Position numbers and translations under genes: made by a program. From Rhizobium sp. CCGE 510 (GTDB taxonomy: Bacteria > Pseudomonadota > Alphaproteobacteria > Rhizobiales > Rhizobiaceae): a stretch of 64,000 bases of DNA. Under the pieces are notes generated by a model that was given only the letters and a program-made list of their open reading frames with translations, had not been told where the DNA came from and did not search any database. Of the stretch, positions 36,919-45,171 are shown in pieces. Positions within the stretch are counted from its first letter, which is position 1. Each line of letters opens with the position of its first letter. The DNA lies in the NCBI RefSeq assembly GCF_000292525.1, contig NZ_AEYF01000026.1:1-64000 (forward strand). Direction: 5' to 3'.

Positions 36919-37461
36919 ATGAGTCACCTCCCGCAAATCGATTACGACAACGCTTCGGAAGAGGTTCGTGCGGCGCATGACGAGGAAGTCAGGTTGCGCG
37001 GGCGCATGACCAACATGAAGCGGACGCTGCTGCATTCGCCAGCCGCCCATCGCATCTACGCCGAATGGTTCACGCTGCGCGCCGAACTCGATCCCGCGCT
37101 CAGCGACCGGGAAATCTGGATCTTCTCGCATGCCATCTCGAAGGCGGCGAAATCGAAGATCGCCATTACCTTCTTCCGCCGGGCGCTGATCAACAAGGGT
37201 TACAATCCCGATGCGCTGGAGCTGACCGAGGAAGAATTGCTGCTTAAACGTTTTGGCACGGCGATCGTTGCCGACTCCAATGCCATTCCCGCCGATATCT
37301 GGGTCGAGTTGAAGGCGCGATACGAGGCCAAGGTGCTCGTCGATCTCGTTGCCTTTGCCGGCATCATGCTTGCCACCGCCATGTTCAACAATGTCGTCGC
37401 GGTCGATTTCGACCCCGAGCTAGAAGCTTTTGCCGAAGGCGCAAGTTCATCCGCATCCTGA
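36919..37461 (+). CDS. AhpD/carboxymuconolactone decarboxylase-like protein
   Basis: The 180-aa helical protein resembles the CMD/AhpD-like family (TLLHSPAAHRIYAEWFTLRAEL, REIWIFSHAISKAAKSKIAITFFRRALI). It contains no cysteine at all, so the CxxC redox site of AhpD is missing and peroxidase activity is unlikely. I start at ATG 36919 with GGAAAG upstream. It lies 29 bp before the peptide-type binding-protein gene and is probably the first gene of that operon. The function is unknown; family-level call only. Confidence 0.65.
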   Translation: MSHLPQIDYDNASEEVRAAHDEEVRLRGRMTNMKRTLLHSPAAHRIYAEWFTLRAELDPALSDREIWIFSHAISKAAKSKIAITFFRRALINKGYNPDALELTEEELLLKRFGTAIVADSNAIPADIWVELKARYEAKVLVDLVAFAGIMLATAMFNNVVAVDFDPELEAFAEGASSSAS

Positions 37462-37490
37462 ATTTCAATGATCATTTGAGGGAGTCCATC

Positions 37491-39077
37491 ATGTCCATCA
37501 TCACCACGCGCACGCGCCTGCTCGGGACCGTCTTCGGTTTTGCGCTGGCCTTTGGCGCCACCATCGCCCAGGCCGAGACGCCGGCCAATGTTCTCGTCGT
37601 TGCCCAGTCGATCGACGATGCCGTCAGCTTCGACCCGGCAGAGGGCTTCGAGCTCACCACGGTGCAGTCGTTCAATAATCTCTATCAGCGTCTCGTGCAG
37701 TCGAACCGCGAGGACGGTACCAAGATCGAGCCGGCGCTTGCCGCGTCCTGGGAAGCCGGCAGCGACGGCAAGAGCCTGACATTCAAGCTCGCTGACGCCA
37801 AGTTTTCGTCCGGCAATCCGGTTCGCCCCGAAGACGTGATCTTCTCGCTGACCCGCGCCGTCAAGCTCAACAAGTCGCCGGCCTTCATCCTCAACGAACT
37901 CGGCTGGTCGGCTGACAATGTCGACGCGGCCGTCACCAAGGTCGACGAAACGCATGTGAAGCTGAGCTGGAGCGCCGATGTCGGCTCGGGCTTTGCGCTG
38001 TCGCTGCTGACGGCGCCAATCGCTTCCGTCGTCGATGAGAAGACGGTTTCGGCCGAAGCCAAGGACAATGATTTCGGCAATGCCTGGCTGAAGACCAACT
38101 CGGCCGGCAGCGGCGCCTACACAATCGCCACCTACACGCCGCATGAAGCGCTCGTGCTGCAGGCCAATGCGAACTCCTCGGACAAGCCGAAGCTCGAAAG
38201 CGTCATCATCCGCAACGTGCCCGATGTCGGCGCCCGCCGCCTGCTCGTCGAGCAGGGCGATGCCGATATTGCCCGCGGCCTCTCCGCCGACCAGACCGAG
38301 GCGCTGAAGGACAAGAGCGGCATCAAGGTTCTGTCGGTTCCGTCCGCCCGCACCGATTATATCCTGCTCAACAGCAAGGCGAACGAAACGCTCGGCAAGC
38401 CGGCTTTCTGGGAAGCAGCGCGCTACCTCGTCGACTACGACGGCATTACGAAGAACCTGCTGCGTGGCCAGAGCAATGTGCACCAGGCCTTCCTGCCGGT
38501 CGGCTTCCCGGGTGCGCTGACGGACAATCCGTTCAAGCTCGACATCGAGAAAGCAAAGAAGATCCTCGCCGACGCAGGCATCAAGACGCCGTTCAAGGTC
38601 GAATTCATCGTCTTCAACGACCAGCCTTTCCTGTCGATCGCCCAGTCACTGCAGTCGACCTTTGCCCAGGCTGGCATCGATCTCGACATCCAGCCGGGTG
38701 TCGCCAGCGACATCTATGCCCGCGGCCGCTCCGGCAAGTTCGAGATGACGCTGCGCTACTGGATTCCGGACTATTTCGATCCGCATTCCAATGCCAGCGC
38801 CTTTGCGATCAACCGCGACAACTCCACCAACACGGCAGCCAAATATGCCGGCTGGGTGATCCCCGAGCTGACCGACGAGACGCTTGCCGCCGTCAAGGAG
38901 CAGGATGCCGCCAAGCGCGTTTCGCTCTATCAGGACCTGCAGAAGAAGATCCAAGCAAGCTCGCCTTTCGTTTTCATGCTTCAGGGCAACGATCAGGTCG
39001 TGCTAAGCGACAAGGTGAAGAATTATGCCCAGGGCCTGAATGCCGATCAGGTCTACTACGACAAGGTTGAAAAATAA
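37491..39077 (+). CDS. Peptide/opine-type ABC substrate-binding protein
   Basis: The 528-aa periplasmic protein starts at ATG 37491 with GAGGGAG upstream. After a signal peptide (TVFGFALAFGATIAQAE) it has the SBP family 5 fold: SFDPAEGFELTTVQSFNNLY, WEAGSDGKSLTFKLADAKFSSG and LTRAVKLNKSPAF. Family 5 proteins bind di/oligopeptides, nickel chelates, opines or other modified compounds. The ligand is unknown. It is followed directly by permease genes. Confidence 0.9.
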   Translation: MSIITTRTRLLGTVFGFALAFGATIAQAETPANVLVVAQSIDDAVSFDPAEGFELTTVQSFNNLYQRLVQSNREDGTKIEPALAASWEAGSDGKSLTFKLADAKFSSGNPVRPEDVIFSLTRAVKLNKSPAFILNELGWSADNVDAAVTKVDETHVKLSWSADVGSGFALSLLTAPIASVVDEKTVSAEAKDNDFGNAWLKTNSAGSGAYTIATYTPHEALVLQANANSSDKPKLESVIIRNVPDVGARRLLVEQGDADIARGLSADQTEALKDKSGIKVLSVPSARTDYILLNSKANETLGKPAFWEAARYLVDYDGITKNLLRGQSNVHQAFLPVGFPGALTDNPFKLDIEKAKKILADAGIKTPFKVEFIVFNDQPFLSIAQSLQSTFAQAGIDLDIQPGVASDIYARGRSGKFEMTLRYWIPDYFDPHSNASAFAINRDNSTNTAAKYAGWVIPELTDETLAAVKEQDAAKRVSLYQDLQKKIQASSPFVFMLQGNDQVVLSDKVKNYAQGLNADQVYYDKVEK

Positions 39078-40160
39078 GTGCCGCAGACGGCAACACCTCC
39101 GACTGCCGACATCAATGACTCCCGCCAGAACAGACGCTGGCGGGAGTTGTCTTTCGTCGCGCCGCTTCTCAAGTGGCTCTGGTCTTTCGCGCTGACGCTG
39201 CTCGGCCTGGCGCTCGTCACCTTCGCGATGACGCGGCTGTCGCCAATCGACCCGGCGCTGCAGCTCGTCGGCGATCATGCGAGCCAGTCGACCTACGAGG
39301 CGGCGCGCGTCCAACTCGGGCTCGACCAGCCACTGCCGGTGCAGTTCCTGCGCTATCTCGAAACGGCGCTGTCCGGCAATTTCGGCCAGTCGATCTCGAC
39401 GGGCCAGCCGGTGGCGAGAGATATCGGCCGCACCTTTCCGGCGACGATCGAGCTCGCGACCGCGGCGATCATCCTCGGGGCGGTCATCGGGCTTGCACTC
39501 GGCATCGCAGCCGCCATGCGGCAGGGGACATGGGTGGATAGCGTCGCCCGCTTCATCTCGCTGTTCGGCTATTCCGTACCGATCTTCTGGCTCGGGTTGC
39601 TGATGCTGCTCTTTTTCTATGCCCGTCTGCACTGGGCGCCGGGGCCGGGCAGGGCGGATGTCGTCTTCCAGTATACGGTCAAGCCGATCACCGGCTTTGC
39701 GCTGATCGATACATGGATGTCGGGCAAAACAGGCGCCTTCAGAGATGCGCTGGCGCATCTGGCGCTGCCGGCGATCGTGCTCGCCTTTCACGCGCTTGCC
39801 GCGATTTCGCGGCTGACGCGGGCGGCGATCCTGACGGAACTCGGTCAGGAATATGTGACGACGGCGCGAGCCAAGGGCGCCAGCCTTCGCCGCATTACTT
39901 TTGTCCACGTCTTGCCGAATATATCGGCAACGCTGCTGACCGTGATCGCGCTTTCCTATGCGAGCCTGCTCGAAGGCGCGGTGCTGACCGAAACCGTCTT
40001 TGCGTGGCCCGGTATCGGCCGTTATCTGACGACGGCGATGTTTGCCGGCGACATGCCGGCGATCCTCGGCGCCACACTCGTCGTTGGCGCGTCCTTCGTG
40101 CTGCTCAATGCGTTGACCGATCTCGGCGTCTCTCGCCTCGATGCAGGGAAGAGACGATGA
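39078..40160 (+). CDS. DppB-type ABC permease
   Basis: The 360-aa inner-membrane protein has six helices with RLSPIDPALQLVGDHAS after helix 1 and the EAA-like loop TRAAILTELGQEYVTTARAKGASLRR. The GTG at 39078 follows the upstream TAA directly; the first ~25 residues are hydrophilic. It forms the channel with the DppC-type subunit, whose start overlaps its stop (ATGA). Confidence 0.88.
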   Translation: MPQTATPPTADINDSRQNRRWRELSFVAPLLKWLWSFALTLLGLALVTFAMTRLSPIDPALQLVGDHASQSTYEAARVQLGLDQPLPVQFLRYLETALSGNFGQSISTGQPVARDIGRTFPATIELATAAIILGAVIGLALGIAAAMRQGTWVDSVARFISLFGYSVPIFWLGLLMLLFFYARLHWAPGPGRADVVFQYTVKPITGFALIDTWMSGKTGAFRDALAHLALPAIVLAFHALAAISRLTRAAILTELGQEYVTTARAKGASLRRITFVHVLPNISATLLTVIALSYASLLEGAVLTETVFAWPGIGRYLTTAMFAGDMPAILGATLVVGASFVLLNALTDLGVSRLDAGKRR

Positions 40161-41014
40161 GCGTGATCGTTCAGGTTCCGGTCGGTGGGGCGTCCTTCCT
40201 CAAGCGCATCCTGCGCTCGCCTTCGGCAGCAGCCGGCAGTGTCGTCGTTGTCTTCATCCTGCTCGTTGCGCTTCTTGCGCCTGTGATCGCGCCTTACGAT
40301 CCGAACCTGCAGGAGACCGCCAACCGGCTGGTGCCGCCGACCTCGGCGCACTGGTTCGGCACCGATGCCTTCGGGCGCGATATCCTCTCGCGACTGATCT
40401 ATGGCGCGCGGCCCACCCTGCTGCTGGTGCTTGTCGTCGTGCTCTTGATGGCGCCGCTCGGCATCGTCGTCGGCATTCTTGCCGGATTCTTCGGCGGGTT
40501 GACCGAGCGTCTGTTGATGCGCATCACCGATATCGTCATGTCGTTTCCACGGTTGCTGCTCGCCTTTGCCTTCGTCGCCATCATGGGTCCGGGTCTCATC
40601 AACGGTGCGTTGGCGCTGGCGCTGACGAGTTGGCCGGCCTATGCCAGGCAGGCGCGCGTCGAAACCGCGGCTCTGCGACGCAGCGATTATCTCGCCGCCG
40701 CCGAAATGGTCGGCATCAACGGTACCCGGCTGCTTTGGGGACACATCCTGCCGCTGGTGCTGCCGTCCGCCATTATCCGACTGGCACTCGATCTTTCCGG
40801 AATTATCCTCGCGGCCGCCGGCCTCGGCTTTCTCGGCCTCGGCGTGCGTCCGCCGACGGCGGAATGGGGATCGATGGTTTCGGAAGGCACGCAGGTGATC
40901 TTCGATCAATGGTGGGTGGCGGCAGTGCCGGGATTTGCGATCCTTGTCACCTCGCTTGCTTTCAACCTGCTTGCCGACGGGTTGCGCGATATCCTGGATC
41001 CGCGTCATGAGTGA
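40157..41014 (+). CDS. DppC-type ABC permease
   Basis: The 285-aa protein has an N-terminal helix (GSVVVVFILLVALLAPVIAPYDP), HWFGTDAFGRDILSRLIYGAR, which is diagnostic of DppC/OppC, and the EAA loop RVETAALRRSDYLAAAEMVGI. ATG 40157 overlaps the previous stop by 4 nt. The next gene's start lies inside its last codons (8-nt overlap). Confidence 0.92.
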   Translation: MSVIVQVPVGGASFLKRILRSPSAAAGSVVVVFILLVALLAPVIAPYDPNLQETANRLVPPTSAHWFGTDAFGRDILSRLIYGARPTLLLVLVVVLLMAPLGIVVGILAGFFGGLTERLLMRITDIVMSFPRLLLAFAFVAIMGPGLINGALALALTSWPAYARQARVETAALRRSDYLAAAEMVGINGTRLLWGHILPLVLPSAIIRLALDLSGIILAAAGLGFLGLGVRPPTAEWGSMVSEGTQVIFDQWWVAAVPGFAILVTSLAFNLLADGLRDILDPRHE

Positions 41015-41831
41015 GCTGCTTCTTTCCGTCGAGGATCTGAGGATCTCGTTTCCGTCGGAGGCGGCGCCCGTCCGCGTCGTCGACGGTATCTCCTTTGTGA
41101 TCGGCCGCGAGGTGGTGGCGCTCGTCGGTGAATCCGGCTCCGGCAAATCGATGACCGGCCGTGCGATCATGGGCCTGCTGCCTCGGCGGGCAGACATTCA
41201 AGCGAGAAGGCTGGAATTCGACGGGCAGGATCTCAGGGAACTTTCGCCCTCCGGTTGGAACAGGCTGCGGGGCGCCGGCATCAGCCTCATCCTGCAAGAT
41301 CCGAAATATTCGCTGAACCCGGCACATCGGATCGGCCGCCAGGTCGAGGAGGCATTGCTGCTGCACAACAGGCTTTCGGCGACCGAGCGGCGGGATCTCG
41401 CGCTCGACATGTTGGAGAAGGTGGGCCTGCCCGACCCCAAACGGGTCTATTCGAGTTATCCTGCAGCGCTTTCGGGCGGCATGGGGCAGCGTGCAATGAT
41501 CGCCGCCATGCTGATCAACCGGCCGAAGCTTTTGATCGCCGACGAACCGACCTCGGCGCTCGATCGCGGGTTGCAGGACCAGATCCTGACGCTGCTGCGC
41601 TCGTTAACGGAAGAGTTCGGCATGGGGCTGCTGTTGATCAGCCATGATCTGCAGCAGGTTTCGCGTTATGCCGACCGGGTGATGGTGATGCGGCAGGGAA
41701 GGATCGAGGAGGACATGGCCTCCGCTGATCTCGCCAATGCCAAATCCGCCTATACCAGGGCGCTGTGGGCAGCACGGCCCTCGGCTTCCACCTACGGCAC
41801 GCATCTGCCGGTCTACGGAGAAGAGCCGTGA
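41007..41831 (+). CDS. DppD-type ABC ATP-binding protein
   Basis: The 274-aa ATPase has Walker A GESGSGKSM, Q-loop LILQDPKYSLNP, signature LSGGMGQRAMIAAMLINRP and Walker B LLIADEPTSALD. It lacks the long C-terminal Fe-S extension (oligo_HPY with Cys) usual in DppD/OppD, which makes it shorter than typical ~330 aa. It overlaps both neighbours and pairs with the next ATPase. Confidence 0.9.
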   Translation: MSELLLSVEDLRISFPSEAAPVRVVDGISFVIGREVVALVGESGSGKSMTGRAIMGLLPRRADIQARRLEFDGQDLRELSPSGWNRLRGAGISLILQDPKYSLNPAHRIGRQVEEALLLHNRLSATERRDLALDMLEKVGLPDPKRVYSSYPAALSGGMGQRAMIAAMLINRPKLLIADEPTSALDRGLQDQILTLLRSLTEEFGMGLLLISHDLQQVSRYADRVMVMRQGRIEEDMASADLANAKSAYTRALWAARPSASTYGTHLPVYGEEP

Positions 41832-42556
41832 GCGCGCTTTCCGTAGATAATCTCTCCGTCACCTTCCAGGGGGGCGCCAAGGGTTTTACTGCCGTTCGCG
41901 ATGTCAGCTTTACCGTTGCCTCTGGCGAAACCTTCGGGCTGATCGGCCCTTCCGGCTGCGGCAAAACGACCGTGCTGCGCGCTATCGCTGGGCTGAACAT
42001 CGGCTGGCGAGGTATCATGACAGTGTTCGGTGCGCCGCTGCACCCGGATCGAAAAATCACCGGCGCGCTGCGCGGCAATATCCAGATGGTGTTCCAGGAT
42101 CCCTATTCATCGCTGCATCCTCGTCATCGTATCTCTCGTATTCTGGGCGAGCCGCTGTCGCTGCGCGGTATTGTCGGCGTCGAGGAGGCGGTGCGCGTCG
42201 CGCTTGACCAAGTCGGCCTGTCGAGTTCGATCGCCGGGCGCTATCCGCATCAGCTTTCCGGCGGCCAGCGCCAGCGCGTCGCCATCGCCCGGGCGCTGCT
42301 GCTGAAGCCGAAGCTCTTGCTGCTCGACGAGCCGACTTCGGCGCTCGATGTGTCCGTGCAAGCCGAAATCCTCAATCTGCTCAACGATCTGAAAACTGCA
42401 CACAACATGACCTTCGTGCTCGTCAGCCACGACCCCGGCGTCGTCGCCCATATGTGCGACCGCGCGGCGACGATGCAGGCGGGTCGCATCGAAAGCGTGC
42501 TCGATCGCGCCGCACTCGCGGCGGGCGGTTGGACCGAGCAGCTTGCGACGAGCTGA
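41828..42556 (+). CDS. DppF-type ABC ATP-binding protein
   Basis: The 242-aa ATPase starts at GTG 41828, overlapping the previous stop (GTGA). Walker A GPSGCGKTT, signature [19 protein letters not shown], Walker B LLLLDEPTSALDVSVQAE. Like its partner it is shorter than the family norm at the C-terminus. It is the last gene of the operon and is followed by a short hairpin. Confidence 0.9.
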   Translation: MSALSVDNLSVTFQGGAKGFTAVRDVSFTVASGETFGLIGPSGCGKTTVLRAIAGLNIGWRGIMTVFGAPLHPDRKITGALRGNIQMVFQDPYSSLHPRHRISRILGEPLSLRGIVGVEEAVRVALDQVGLSSSIAGRYPHQLSGGQRQRVAIARALLLKPKLLLLDEPTSALDVSVQAEILNLLNDLKTAHNMTFVLVSHDPGVVAHMCDRAATMQAGRIESVLDRAALAAGGWTEQLATS

Positions 42557-42560
42557 GAGT

Positions 42561-42577
42561 GGCAGGATCATCCTGCC
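42561..42577. terminator. Short hairpin after the peptide ABC operon
   Basis: GGCAGGA / TCCTGCC with a 3-nt loop forms a compact hairpin 5 bp after the stop. There is no T tract, so it may be a weak terminator or mRNA 3' protector. Confidence 0.4.
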
Positions 42578-42597
42578 CAGCATCGACACCGGAAAGG

Positions 42598-42707
42598 CTC
42601 TAAAGCGCGTCGCGATCTTTCAGATTCGCTTGCCACGCTTTAGGTCTTTGTTTCCGCATGTCTTTGGCGCAAAACCGCTATACACACTTTTGCGCGACAT
42701 GCTTTAG
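42598..42707. repeat. Rhizobium dispersed intergenic repeat
   Basis: The stretch begins CTCTAAAGCGCGTCGCGATC and ends CGACATGCTTTAG, with CCGCATGTCTTTGGCGCAAAACCGC inside in pieces. I recognise these blocks from a common Rhizobium intergenic repeat. Its right edge supplies the stop codon of the isomerase gene (42704-42706). Confidence 0.6.
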
Positions 42708-43474
42708 CCGCCAAGCGAGGCGATCGCGGCCCTGACCGGATCCGCGCCGGGCTTGGTCGGCCGGTATTCCAAACCGACCGAACCGTTATAACCATTGGCG
42801 AAGATCCAGCCGAGGCGGTGGGCAAGGTCGATGCCGCCGGAGCCGGGATCATTGCGACCGGGATGATCGGCGACATGGACGTGGATGACACGGTCGAGAC
42901 GGCCCTCCAGCACCTCTTCCGTCCGTTCTTCCATCACGGCGGAATGGTAGATGTCGTAGACGATGCCGATCTCGGGGCGGGCGACATCATCGATGATGTC
43001 GAGGCCTTCGACGGTCGAATCGAGGAAATAGCCGATATGGTCGATGCGGATGTTGAGAGGCTCGACGCCGAGGCGGACGCCGCTGCCTGCAAGAATACCG
43101 GCGCCGGCTTTCAGCGTTTCGGTGAGCGCCCGGCGCTGTTCTTCGCGGGTCACGCCCGGGAGATCATCGCCCGCCTGAGCGATCAATGCGGGTGCGCCGA
43201 GGCGCTTCGCCATGGCAACGGATTCGGCAAGGCCTGTCAGCCAGGCCTGCCGATTGGCGGCGTCGGTCAGGGCGATCATCGGTTCGGCGACGAGGCTGGT
43301 GACGACGAGGCCGGTTTCCTTTAGCGCCGTCTCGATCGCATCCAGATCTTTGTCGGTCCAGCGCCAGAATTCGATCGCCGTCAGGCCGCTAGCGTGGGCG
43401 CGGCGGATGCGATCGGGAAAGCTGTCGCCCTCTTCGGCAAACAGCCACTCTATACAAGCTGAATAGTGTCGCAT
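42704..43474 (-). CDS. TIM-barrel sugar isomerase (hydroxypyruvate isomerase-like)
   Basis: The 256-aa xylose-isomerase-like TIM-barrel protein starts at ATG 43474 with GGAGGAG upstream. Features: ACIEWLFAEEGDSFPDRIRRA at the start, metal-ligand region LGVEPLNIR with the conserved Glu, YDIYHSAVMEE and HVHVADHPGRNDPGSGGID, which resembles Hyi/OtnI-type enzymes. These isomerise hydroxypyruvate/tartronate semialdehyde or related 2-oxo sugars. It is divergent from the SDR gene (142 bp), suggesting a shared small-molecule pathway. Confidence 0.84.
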   Translation of the reverse strand: MRHYSACIEWLFAEEGDSFPDRIRRAHASGLTAIEFWRWTDKDLDAIETALKETGLVVTSLVAEPMIALTDAANRQAWLTGLAESVAMAKRLGAPALIAQAGDDLPGVTREEQRRALTETLKAGAGILAGSGVRLGVEPLNIRIDHIGYFLDSTVEGLDIIDDVARPEIGIVYDIYHSAVMEERTEEVLEGRLDRVIHVHVADHPGRNDPGSGGIDLAHRLGWIFANGYNGSVGLEYRPTKPGADPVRAAIASLGG

Positions 43475-43615
43475 GAAAGCTCCTCCCATTTTGTTGATGC
43501 AGGCATGCGACAGATCGAAGCCTGCGGCAAGGGCGTTCGGGCGCTTGACGCCCGGGTTCATTGGCGAAACACTCAGCACACCAGGCCGGAATTCCGGCCG
43601 TTTGCGGAGGAAGAC

Positions 43616-44404
43616 ATGGATCTCGGATTGAAGGGAAAGATTGCCGTCATAACAGGTGCGTCCGTCGGCATCGGACTGGCGATCGCCGAGGGTCTGGCGG
43701 CTGAGGGCGCCGACCTTGTGCTGGCGGCCCGCGGCGGCGAGCGGCTGAAGGCTGAGGCCGCCCGCATTGCCGAGAAGTACGGCGTCAGCGCCACCGCTGT
43801 CGTCGCCGATGTGGCGACGGCTGCGGGAACCGAGGCGATCATTGCGGCGGCGGCCGAAAAAGGCGGTGCCGATATCCTCATCAACAATGCCGGCACCGGC
43901 TCGAACGAGACGGTGATGGAGGCGCCCGACGAGAAATGGCAGGCCTATTTTGACCTGCACGTGATGGCCGCCGTGCGGCTGGCGCGCGGCATCGCACCGC
44001 AGATGAAGGAACGCGGCGGCGGTGTGATCCTGCACAATGCCTCGATCTGCGCCGTCCAGCCGCTCTGGTATGAGCCAATCTACAATGTCAGCAAGTCGGC
44101 GCTGATGATGTTTTCGAAGACACTGTCGACCGAGCTCATCAAGGACAATATCCGCGTCAACTGCGTCAATGCCGGCCTGATCCTGACGCCGGATTGGATC
44201 AAGACCGCCAAGCAATTGACGGCCGAAACCGGCGGGAACTGGGAGGGCTACCTGCAGAGCGTCGCCAACGAGCATGCCGCTTCCAAACGGTTCGGCACGC
44301 CGGAGGAGCTGGCAAACGTCTTCGTCTTCCTGAGTTCGGAACGGGCGAGCTATTGCGTCGGCTCTACCTATTTCGTCGATGGCGGCATGCTGAAGACGAT
44401 CTGA
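43616..44404 (+). CDS. Short-chain dehydrogenase/reductase
   Basis: The 262-aa Rossmann-fold enzyme has the cofactor motif TGASVGIG, NNAG at about residue 90, a Ser in HNASICAV and the catalytic YNVSK (YxxxK). I start at ATG 43616 with GCGGAGG upstream; earlier in-frame sequence is not protein-like. The substrate is unknown, but the divergent TIM-barrel isomerase suggests sugar-derived oxidation or reduction. Confidence 0.88.
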   Translation: MDLGLKGKIAVITGASVGIGLAIAEGLAAEGADLVLAARGGERLKAEAARIAEKYGVSATAVVADVATAAGTEAIIAAAAEKGGADILINNAGTGSNETVMEAPDEKWQAYFDLHVMAAVRLARGIAPQMKERGGGVILHNASICAVQPLWYEPIYNVSKSALMMFSKTLSTELIKDNIRVNCVNAGLILTPDWIKTAKQLTAETGGNWEGYLQSVANEHAASKRFGTPEELANVFVFLSSERASYCVGSTYFVDGGMLKTI

Positions 44405-44422
44405 ATGAGGCTGTCGGCCTGA

Positions 44423-44446
44423 CTCGGTAAGATTTTCCTTACCGAG
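44423..44446 (+). terminator. Perfect hairpin after the SDR gene
   Basis: CTCGGTAAG / CTTACCGAG form a perfect 9-bp stem with a 6-nt loop containing TTTT. No T tract follows. It is bracketed by two direct copies of GAGGCTGTCGG (44407-44417 and 44444-44454). Confidence 0.5.
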
Positions 44447-44482
44447 GCTGTCGGACGGGGACCTGTGGACGTTGCCGATATA

Positions 44483-44499
44483 AGCTATAAATAATAGCT
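44483..44499. promoter_or_regulatory. Inverted repeat upstream of the Rrf2 gene
   Basis: AGCTAT-AAATA-ATAGCT is a perfect 6-bp inverted repeat about 83 bp before the Rrf2 start. Its position fits an autoregulatory operator. Confidence 0.35.
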
Positions 44500-44581
44500 A
44501 TTTTGTTGTATGTTCACGCTTTTGACGCTATTTGCCTGCTATTAGCAGGATAATACTGCGTTTTTCTATAGGGCGACGACG

Positions 44582-45046
44582 ATGCTGACGAAAAAGGGGA
44601 AATACGGGCTGAAAGCGCTTGTCGACCTAGCGCGGCTGGCGCCGGGTGAGACCGCCTTCATCAATGACATCGCAAGCCGCAATAATATTCCGAAAAAGTT
44701 TCTCGATACGATCCTGCTCGAACTGCGCAATGTCGGCATCCTGCGCTCGAAGAAGGGCCCGGGCGGCGGCTATTCCCTGTCGCGGCCGGCTTCCGAAATC
44801 CGCATCGGCCATGTCATCCGTACGCTCGACGGGCCCTTAGCGCCGATCCGCTGCGCCAGCCGTACGGCTTACGAGGCCTGCGACGACTGCGCCGATCCGG
44901 AAACCTGTCAGGTGCGGCGCTCGATGACCGATGTTCGTGACGCGATCGCCGCCATTCTCGACAATATGAGCCTCGAGCAATTCGTCGCCGCTGGTGGCCG
45001 TATCGACGACGCCAAGGAAGAATTGCCGATCTCCGCCGCCAGCTGA
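44582..45046 (+). CDS. Rrf2-family transcriptional regulator with cysteine cluster
   Basis: The 154-aa protein begins with the Rrf2 winged HTH (LTKKGKYGLKALVDLARL, IPKKFLDTILLELRNVGILRSKKGPGGGY). Four cysteines lie between about residues 97 and 115 (CASRTAYEACDDCADPETC), in the place where IscR, NsrR and RirA bind an iron-sulfur cluster. Spacing is not identical to those proteins, and CymR-like members lack it. It may sense iron-sulfur status, NO or a metabolite. It is convergent with the SfnB-like gene. Confidence 0.88.
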   Translation: MLTKKGKYGLKALVDLARLAPGETAFINDIASRNNIPKKFLDTILLELRNVGILRSKKGPGGGYSLSRPASEIRIGHVIRTLDGPLAPIRCASRTAYEACDDCADPETCQVRRSMTDVRDAIAAILDNMSLEQFVAAGGRIDDAKEELPISAAS

Positions 45047-45070
45047 ATTAGGCGTTGCCGGGCGTCGACT

Positions 45071-45171
45071 TAGAGCGGTTCAGCTTTTCATGGAAGCGCA
45101 GAGCCGCTCTAGCCGTTTGTTCTTACGCAATTGCGGACGGAAAACCGCTTCCCATTTTTCCTGGAAGTGCA
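45071..45171. repeat. Rhizobium dispersed repeat overlapping a gene end
   Basis: The element contains an AGAGCGG ... CCGCTCT palindrome (45072-45110) and then ACGCAATTGCGGACGG and AAAACCGCTTCCCATTTTTC. I recognise these blocks as a common Rhizobium intergenic repeat. About half of it (45123-45171) is read as the C-terminus of the SfnB-like gene. Confidence 0.65.

Noticed and set aside
43475..44275. Extension of the isomerase frame to 523 codons (a possible fusion protein)
   Set aside because: The extension runs antisense through the SDR gene; the GGAGGAG site and TIM-barrel start at 43474 fix the real N-terminus.
28490..45171. Repeat blocks at four sites considered as a CRISPR array or IS remnants
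   Set aside because: They are of different sequence, not tandem, carry no spacers or transposase fragments, and match the style of Rhizobium intergenic repeats.
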